Below are positions 59,464 to 64,000 of a stretch of DNA of 64,000 nt, one piece after another. The stretch covers positions 973,023-1,037,022 of the forward strand of contig NC_011138.3 of the NCBI RefSeq assembly GCF_000020585.3, given 5' to 3'. This DNA comes from Alteromonas mediterranea DE (lineage in GTDB: Bacteria; Pseudomonadota; Gammaproteobacteria; Enterobacterales; Alteromonadaceae). The notes beneath the pieces are model-generated. The model did not search any database, was not told the DNA's origin, and was given only the letters and a program-made list of their open reading frames with translations. Made by a program: the position numbers and the translations under genes. Position 1 is the first letter of the stretch; each line of letters starts with the position of its first letter.

Positions 59464-59958
59464 ATGAACCCGAGACGAAAGCAGCGACTAGCCGTAGTGG
59501 GAATTATCGGTTTTTTAATAGTAAGTGCAGTTGGATTAATGCTTTACGCGCTAAATGACAGTATTGACCTTTTCTATACGCCAAGCGAGATCATTGAAGG
59601 TAAAAATGGTCAGAAGCCCCAGATAGGCCAGCGCCTTCGCATAGGCGGAATGGTAGTGCCGGGTAGCGTTAGCCGCGACAGTGAAAGCTTAGCCGTTAGT
59701 TTCGACCTTATCGATACCGGTCCTACTGTTACCGTAACTTACACGGGGATCCTTCCTGATTTGTTCCGCGAAGGTCAGGGCATTGTCGCTACCGGTGTAC
59801 TCACCGATGTTGGGGCGATTAAAGCGCAAGAAGTATTAGCTAAGCATGACGAAGAGTATATGCCGCCAGAACTTGCTGAAAAAATGAAAGGCATTAAGCA
59901 TGTAAAACCTGAAAATATGCCAACGTATGAGTCGTCAAACGGCGCCGGGAGCAAATAA
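59464..59958 (+). CDS. ccmE: CcmE haem chaperone
   Basis: The 164-residue protein has an N-terminal anchor ([22 protein letters not shown]), then an OB-fold domain ([58 protein letters not shown]). The haem-attaching His128 and Tyr132 lie in [13 protein letters not shown]. It carries haem covalently in the periplasm to CcmF. 46 bp after ccmD, 3 bp before ccmF. Confidence 0.97.
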   Translation: MNPRRKQRLAVVGIIGFLIVSAVGLMLYALNDSIDLFYTPSEIIEGKNGQKPQIGQRLRIGGMVVPGSVSRDSESLAVSFDLIDTGPTVTVTYTGILPDLFREGQGIVATGVLTDVGAIKAQEVLAKHDEEYMPPELAEKMKGIKHVKPENMPTYESSNGAGSK

Positions 59959-59961
59959 TCT

Positions 59962-62019
59962 ATGGTGCCTGAAATTGGAAATATCGCGCTAACGTTGGCA
60001 TTAGTGCTCTCTATATTGTTGGCAGTTTATCCGCTATGGGGTGCTCACCGTAAGCACGAAGCGTTAATGGCAACCGCCAAACCACTGGCAATTGGCTTAT
60101 TCACCTTCACGCTTATTGCCTACGTGTGTTTAACGTACGCCTTTGTTACTGACGATTTTAGTGTGGCCTACGTTGCGCAACACTCAAATAGCCGATTGCC
60201 CATTTACTATAAGATTACTGCTGTTTGGGGCGGTCATGAAGGCTCTTTCCTACTGTGGGTATTGATGCTTTCAATCTGGACCGTGGCAGTAGCAATATTC
60301 AGTAAGGGGATACCTCTTGCCATGGTCGCTAGAGTACTGTCGGTATTGGGCATGGTAGGCATTGGTTTTTACTTATTTATGCTGCTTACCTCAAACCCCT
60401 TTGACAGCATGCTACCGTTTTTCCCGGTCGACGGGCGAGATCTTAATCCGCTGCTGCAAGATTTTGGTATGATTATTCATCCGCCTATGCTCTATATGGG
60501 GTACGTAGGCTTTTCTGTTGCCTTTGCGTTCGCTATTTCTGCGTTAATTTCGGGGCAACTAGATTCGACATGGGCGCGGTGGTCTCGTCCTTGGGTGATT
60601 GCAGCGTGGGCCTTTTTAACCGTGGGAATTGCCCTAGGTAGCTGGTGGGCATATTACGAACTCGGCTGGGGCGGCTGGTGGTTTTGGGACCCGGTAGAAA
60701 ACGCATCCTTTATGCCATGGCTTGTAGGCACGGCGCTCATGCATTCGCTGGCAGTGACCGAAAAGCGAAAAGCGTTTAAATCATGGACAGTGCTGCTTGC
60801 TATTGCTGCATTTAGTTTGAGTTTACTAGGCACTTTCTTAGTACGTTCCGGAGTTATTGTTTCGGTGCACTCTTTTGCAAGCGATCCTACTCGAGGCTTG
60901 TTCATCTTGGGCATATTGATTGTACTTAGCGGTTTTGGGTTGCTGCTTTATGCCATGCGTGCAGCCTCGCTTAAAAGCCCTGGGCGCTACCAAGCGTTTT
61001 CTCGAGAAGTGCTGTTAATGGGCAACAATGTCTTTCTGTGCGCAGCAACATTAGTTGTTCTTCTCGGTACGCTACTGCCCCTTGTTCACAAAGAGTTAGG
61101 CTTAGGCAGTATTTCTGTAGGCGCGCCGTTCTTTAACCAAATGTTTACGCTTCTCATTGTGCCTTTTGTATTAATGCTGGGTTTAGGTCCACTAACGCGC
61201 TGGAAACAGCAAAAAGCCAGCGAACTGCAAAAACAACTATTGGTCGCAGGCGGTATTGCACTAAGTGCAGGTGTACTAGTGAACTTTGCTTACGACGAAC
61301 CCACTTACATGGGGGTACTGGGCATGGTGCTGGTTTTCTGGATCCTCGTCACCACGGTACAAGAGGTAATGCAGCGCTTAGCGGCTATGCCTTCGTCGAA
61401 CACCGAGAATGCATCAGTAATAGCTAAACTTCGCAAGCTTACGCCAAGTCACTGGGGCATGGTGCTAGGCCATGTGGGCTTTGCTATCTGTATTATTGGC
61501 ATTACGCTGGTTTCCAATTATGAACTTGAGCGCGACGTACGTATGGATATCGGCGATACCGTCTCGCTGGGTGGCTATGACTTTAGCTTTAGAGATGTAC
61601 GGAAGGTGGAAGGTCCGAATTTTAATGCAGATAAAGGCATATTCGATGTTTATAAAAATGGTGAAATGATAGCGCATCTAGAGCCAGAGAAACGTTTGTA
61701 CATTGTGCAGCGCATGCCCATGACAGAAGCGGCCATCCACTCAAACTTGGCGCGTGATCTATTCATTGCCATGGGCGAGCCGTTAGACAATGGCGCATGG
61801 GCTATTCGTATTTACATTAAACCGTTTGTTATCTGGCTATGGGCGGGTGCGGTTGTTATGGCGATAGGCGGTATTTTTTCTATTAGTGATAAGCGCTACC
61901 GCATGGCGAAAGTGAAAAAGTTGAAACGTGTACTTGGCAGTAAATCTGTAGCTTCAACAGGTACACCAAATACCCACGCCTCTGCCGTGTCACGAGTATC
62001 CACAAAAGGAGATGCATAA
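59962..62019 (+). CDS. ccmF: CcmF haem ligation protein
   Basis: The 685-residue integral membrane protein has about 15 helices. The WWD domain WWAYYELGWGGWWFWDPVENASFMPWL is present, with the haem-handling SVAYVAQHSNSRLPIYYKITAVWGGHEGSFLLWV. A periplasmic loop follows near residues 510-620. With CcmH and CcmI it transfers haem from CcmE to apocytochrome c. 1-bp overlap with ccmG (ATAATG). Confidence 0.97.
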   Translation: MVPEIGNIALTLALVLSILLAVYPLWGAHRKHEALMATAKPLAIGLFTFTLIAYVCLTYAFVTDDFSVAYVAQHSNSRLPIYYKITAVWGGHEGSFLLWVLMLSIWTVAVAIFSKGIPLAMVARVLSVLGMVGIGFYLFMLLTSNPFDSMLPFFPVDGRDLNPLLQDFGMIIHPPMLYMGYVGFSVAFAFAISALISGQLDSTWARWSRPWVIAAWAFLTVGIALGSWWAYYELGWGGWWFWDPVENASFMPWLVGTALMHSLAVTEKRKAFKSWTVLLAIAAFSLSLLGTFLVRSGVIVSVHSFASDPTRGLFILGILIVLSGFGLLLYAMRAASLKSPGRYQAFSREVLLMGNNVFLCAATLVVLLGTLLPLVHKELGLGSISVGAPFFNQMFTLLIVPFVLMLGLGPLTRWKQQKASELQKQLLVAGGIALSAGVLVNFAYDEPTYMGVLGMVLVFWILVTTVQEVMQRLAAMPSSNTENASVIAKLRKLTPSHWGMVLGHVGFAICIIGITLVSNYELERDVRMDIGDTVSLGGYDFSFRDVRKVEGPNFNADKGIFDVYKNGEMIAHLEPEKRLYIVQRMPMTEAAIHSNLARDLFIAMGEPLDNGAWAIRIYIKPFVIWLWAGAVVMAIGGIFSISDKRYRMAKVKKLKRVLGSKSVASTGTPNTHASAVSRVSTKGDA

Positions 62020-62678
62020 TGAAAAAAACGTCGTTGGTGGCTATTCCAATCGTGCTCTTTTCGTTGCTAGTCATTTTTCTTTTTAAAGGGCTTTTTTCCG
62101 ACCCGCGTGAATTAGATTCGCAGGTTAAGGATAAAACGTTACCGGCCTTCTCGCTGCCAGATTTAATGCAGCCGGACGTGACATATACACCAGAAGATTT
62201 AAAAGGGCAGGTTACTATCTTAAACGTGTGGGGCGTATGGTGTGTAACCTGCGCGGTTGAAATGCCGTATCTAACACAGCTTAAAAATGAGCAAGATGTG
62301 CATATAGTCGGTTTGTATTTCGATCAGGATTTAGACCCAGATTTCGGTACAAAAACGTTGAGCCGTGTTCAGCAAGAAGTGACTGAAATGCTAAGTCGCT
62401 ACGGGAATCCTTATGCCTATAATATTTTTGATGTATATCGCGATACGTCGTTAGACTTAGGCGTGACCGGCGCACCAGAGCATTTTGTGATTGATGCTAA
62501 TGGCGTTATACGCATGCATCATATTGGCGATATTAACGAGCGCGTTTGGAACACAAAAGTTGGCCCCCTTTATAATAAGTTGGTGGCACAAGCGGCCAAA
62601 ACACAAGGTGCAGATGCGCACACAGAGGTAAACGCGGTAATGAGCGATGATAAAAGCGCTCAGGGAGGGCTGCAATGA
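62019..62678 (+). CDS. ccmG: CcmG (DsbE) thioredoxin-like protein
   Basis: The 219-residue membrane-anchored thioredoxin fold (N-terminal helix VAIPIVLFSLLVIFLFKGLF) has the active-site pair Cys75-Cys78 in WGVWCVTCAVEMP; the usual family motif is WCPTC. The cis-Pro block GVTGAPEHFVIDANG is present. It is about 35 residues longer than usual, due to a polar C-terminal tail. It reduces the apocytochrome CxxCH thiols. Overlaps ccmH by 4 bp. Confidence 0.95.
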   Translation: MKKTSLVAIPIVLFSLLVIFLFKGLFSDPRELDSQVKDKTLPAFSLPDLMQPDVTYTPEDLKGQVTILNVWGVWCVTCAVEMPYLTQLKNEQDVHIVGLYFDQDLDPDFGTKTLSRVQQEVTEMLSRYGNPYAYNIFDVYRDTSLDLGVTGAPEHFVIDANGVIRMHHIGDINERVWNTKVGPLYNKLVAQAAKTQGADAHTEVNAVMSDDKSAQGGLQ

Positions 62679-63205
62679 AACTACTCCCCGCCGTATCTTA
62701 TATATCCCCCCAATATACTGGCGTTAACAGGCTAAAAAACGGATTTGGCCTGGCAACACTTGCGCTTTCTATGGTGACGCTGTTATGGGTAATAACAGCA
62801 TTTTCCGCCCATGCTGCCCAAGATAAATTCTCATTTGAAAGCCCAGAACAGCGAGAGAGCTTTTTACGGCTAACTGCTGAACTACGCTGCCCTATGTGTC
62901 AAAACCAAAACATTGCGGACAGCGATGCCATGATTGCTCACGATATGCGCCGTAAGGTGTATTCGCTATTAAAGCAGGGCAAAACAGAGCAAGAGGTAAT
63001 AGCGTTTATGAAGTCGCGCTACGGTGATTTCGTACACTATCAGCCGCCGGTGACAGCGGCTACGCTTTGGCTGTGGGCTGGCCCTGTATTGTTTATTTTT
63101 ATTGCCTTAATTGTGGTAGTGCGCCGCAAATCAGTCACGCCACCAGAAGATATGGCTGCCAAATTGGCTAAAGCAGATGAAATGTTGGAGCGAGAGAAAG
63201 AATGA
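62675..63205 (+). CDS. ccmH: CcmH thiol-disulfide protein (CcmL-type)
   Basis: The 176-residue protein has an N-terminal signal or anchor and the LRCPMCQNQNIADSDAMIAHDMRRKV motif, where Cys72 and Cys75 form the apocytochrome-binding pair. A second hydrophobic helix is WLWAGPVLFIFIALIVVV. It overlaps ccmG by 4 bp, and its stop overlaps the ccmI start (ATGA). The N-terminus is longer than the family usual by about 25 residues. Confidence 0.95.
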   Translation: MKLLPAVSYISPQYTGVNRLKNGFGLATLALSMVTLLWVITAFSAHAAQDKFSFESPEQRESFLRLTAELRCPMCQNQNIADSDAMIAHDMRRKVYSLLKQGKTEQEVIAFMKSRYGDFVHYQPPVTAATLWLWAGPVLFIFIALIVVVRRKSVTPPEDMAAKLAKADEMLEREKE

Positions 63206-64000
63206 GTTGGTCTGAGTTTTATATTATTGTTTCAGGCTTAATTACGCTTGTTCTTCTCATTATTGCCTTCCCTTGGCTGCGCAGTAAAAACCACGCAAAG
63301 CAAGACAGTTTAAGTAATACGCAAATTGTAAAGCAGCGCTTAGTTGAGCTCGAGCGCGAAGTGCAAGAGGGGCTTATCAGCGAGCACGATAAACGACAGG
63401 CTGTAGACGAGCTTAAGTTAGCCTTGGTCGATGAAAGCGCTTTTGAATCGCATAAAACAGGCAATGCCAAATTACCGTTGGCAATAGGCGGCGTGTTAGC
63501 GCTAGTTTGCGGTATTGTAGTGTATGCTCAGGTTAATCAGGTGGGGCGCGTGGCTAAAGCGCAGCAGGCTATCGACGCTTTGCCAGAGTTAAGTCAGCAG
63601 CTTGCCAGTGGTAATGCCAATAACCTCACCCAGGAAGATATAGCAAGTCTGGCACTGGCTATTCGCCAACGTCTTCGCGAGGAGCCTCAGGATGATACCG
63701 GCTGGATGTACTTTGGCAGATTGATGCTGAGTATAGGGCAAGAGGTGCAAGCTATAGAGGCAATCGATAAAGCGGTAAGCTTATCACCATCAAATTCCGC
63801 TAATCGTATCACGCTTGCGCAAGCGTTAATGACTACCGGCGATGTAAATAACCTTGAACGAGCACAATCTATCTTATTAGGCTTGCTACAAGATACACCG
63901 CAAAACGATAATCTCGCGCTTATGATGGCCGTGGTATCTGCTCAGCTCGGAGATTTGGACAACACGCGGCGCTTTTATCAACAAGTAGAGGGCAAGCTTC
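63202..64000 (+). CDS. ccmI: CcmI apocytochrome chaperone, N-terminal part (cut by window edge)
   Basis: The 266 visible codons run off the right edge. The protein has two membrane helices (FYIIVSGLITLVLLIIAFPWL and LPLAIGGVLALVCGIVVYAQV) with the loop QIVKQRLVELEREVQEGLISEHDKRQAVDELKLALVDE, then TPR-like helices (DDTGWMYFGRLMLSIGQEVQAIEAIDKAVSLSPSNSANRITLAQALM). CcmI brings the apocytochrome C-terminus to CcmFH. Coupled to ccmH. Confidence 0.92.
   Translation, partial: MSWSEFYIIVSGLITLVLLIIAFPWLRSKNHAKQDSLSNTQIVKQRLVELEREVQEGLISEHDKRQAVDELKLALVDESAFESHKTGNAKLPLAIGGVLALVCGIVVYAQVNQVGRVAKAQQAIDALPELSQQLASGNANNLTQEDIASLALAIRQRLREEPQDDTGWMYFGRLMLSIGQEVQAIEAIDKAVSLSPSNSANRITLAQALMTTGDVNNLERAQSILLGLLQDTPQNDNLALMMAVVSAQLGDLDNTRRFYQQVEGKL

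Overview
The window looks like chromosomal DNA of a marine gammaproteobacterium of the Alteromonadales, most likely Alteromonas or a close relative. This is inferred from protein character and gene order (hut locus, yggN-hemW-rdgB, leuABCD with a leader peptide, eno-pyrG, mutS-pncC-recA, ccmABCDEFGHI); no database search was run. About 50 intact genes are dense on both strands, with a few decayed or accessory spots.

Layout. 1-5.7 kb: histidine utilisation, with hutI and the start of hutG leftward and hutC-hutU-hutH rightward, separated by a long perfect palindrome that fits a HutC operator. 5.8-16.8 kb: a CreA-like lipoprotein, MipA/OmpV porin-like protein, a broken sulfotransferase gene, an unknown lipoprotein, the ABC-F ATPase YbiT, a PA2779/PA2778-type pair, a frameshifted small gene and further coding debris, an MscS channel, a small outer-membrane barrel and an MFS exporter. 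17.1-19.2 kb: a miniature genomic island at the 3' end of a CAU-anticodon tRNA gene, flanked by a 44-bp direct repeat of the tRNA end. It holds a collapsed tyrosine integrase and a zeta-toxin-like kinase followed by an unknown 57-residue ORF. 19.6-29.3 kb: an orphan MbnP-like protein, small envelope proteins, a LytTR regulator next to lrgAB, a receiver-CheC/CheX protein coupled to a PAS protein, two tandem DUF1566 proteins and a YggN-like protein. 29.3-33.9 kb: hemW-rdgB, srmB and cca. 34.1-37.6 kb: gspAB beside a degenerate HD-GYP protein that shares its N-terminal domain with GspB. 37.8-42.7 kb: leuABCD and its attenuator. 43-46.9 kb: an unknown gene, eno and pyrG. 47-53.8 kb: mutS, pncC, recA with a LexA box, and natAB. 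53.9-56.8 kb: a FliK-like and FlhB-tail-like pair. 57.1 kb to the end: the cytochrome c maturation operon, cut off inside ccmI.

How the genes work together. The hut genes turn histidine into glutamate via urocanate, imidazolonepropionate and formiminoglutamate, under a repressor that probably senses urocanate. The leu operon makes leucine, with a Leu-rich leader peptide and competing hairpins giving attenuation. The ccm genes export haem, load it on CcmE and attach it to apocytochromes c in the periplasm, with CcmG and CcmH supplying reduced thiols. The accessory signals of most interest are the tRNA-bounded zeta-toxin island with its unassigned partner ORF, the substituted HD-GYP protein beside GspB, a structured intergenic repeat near 31.2 kb, a Cca enzyme without its HD motifs, and several freshly decaying genes.
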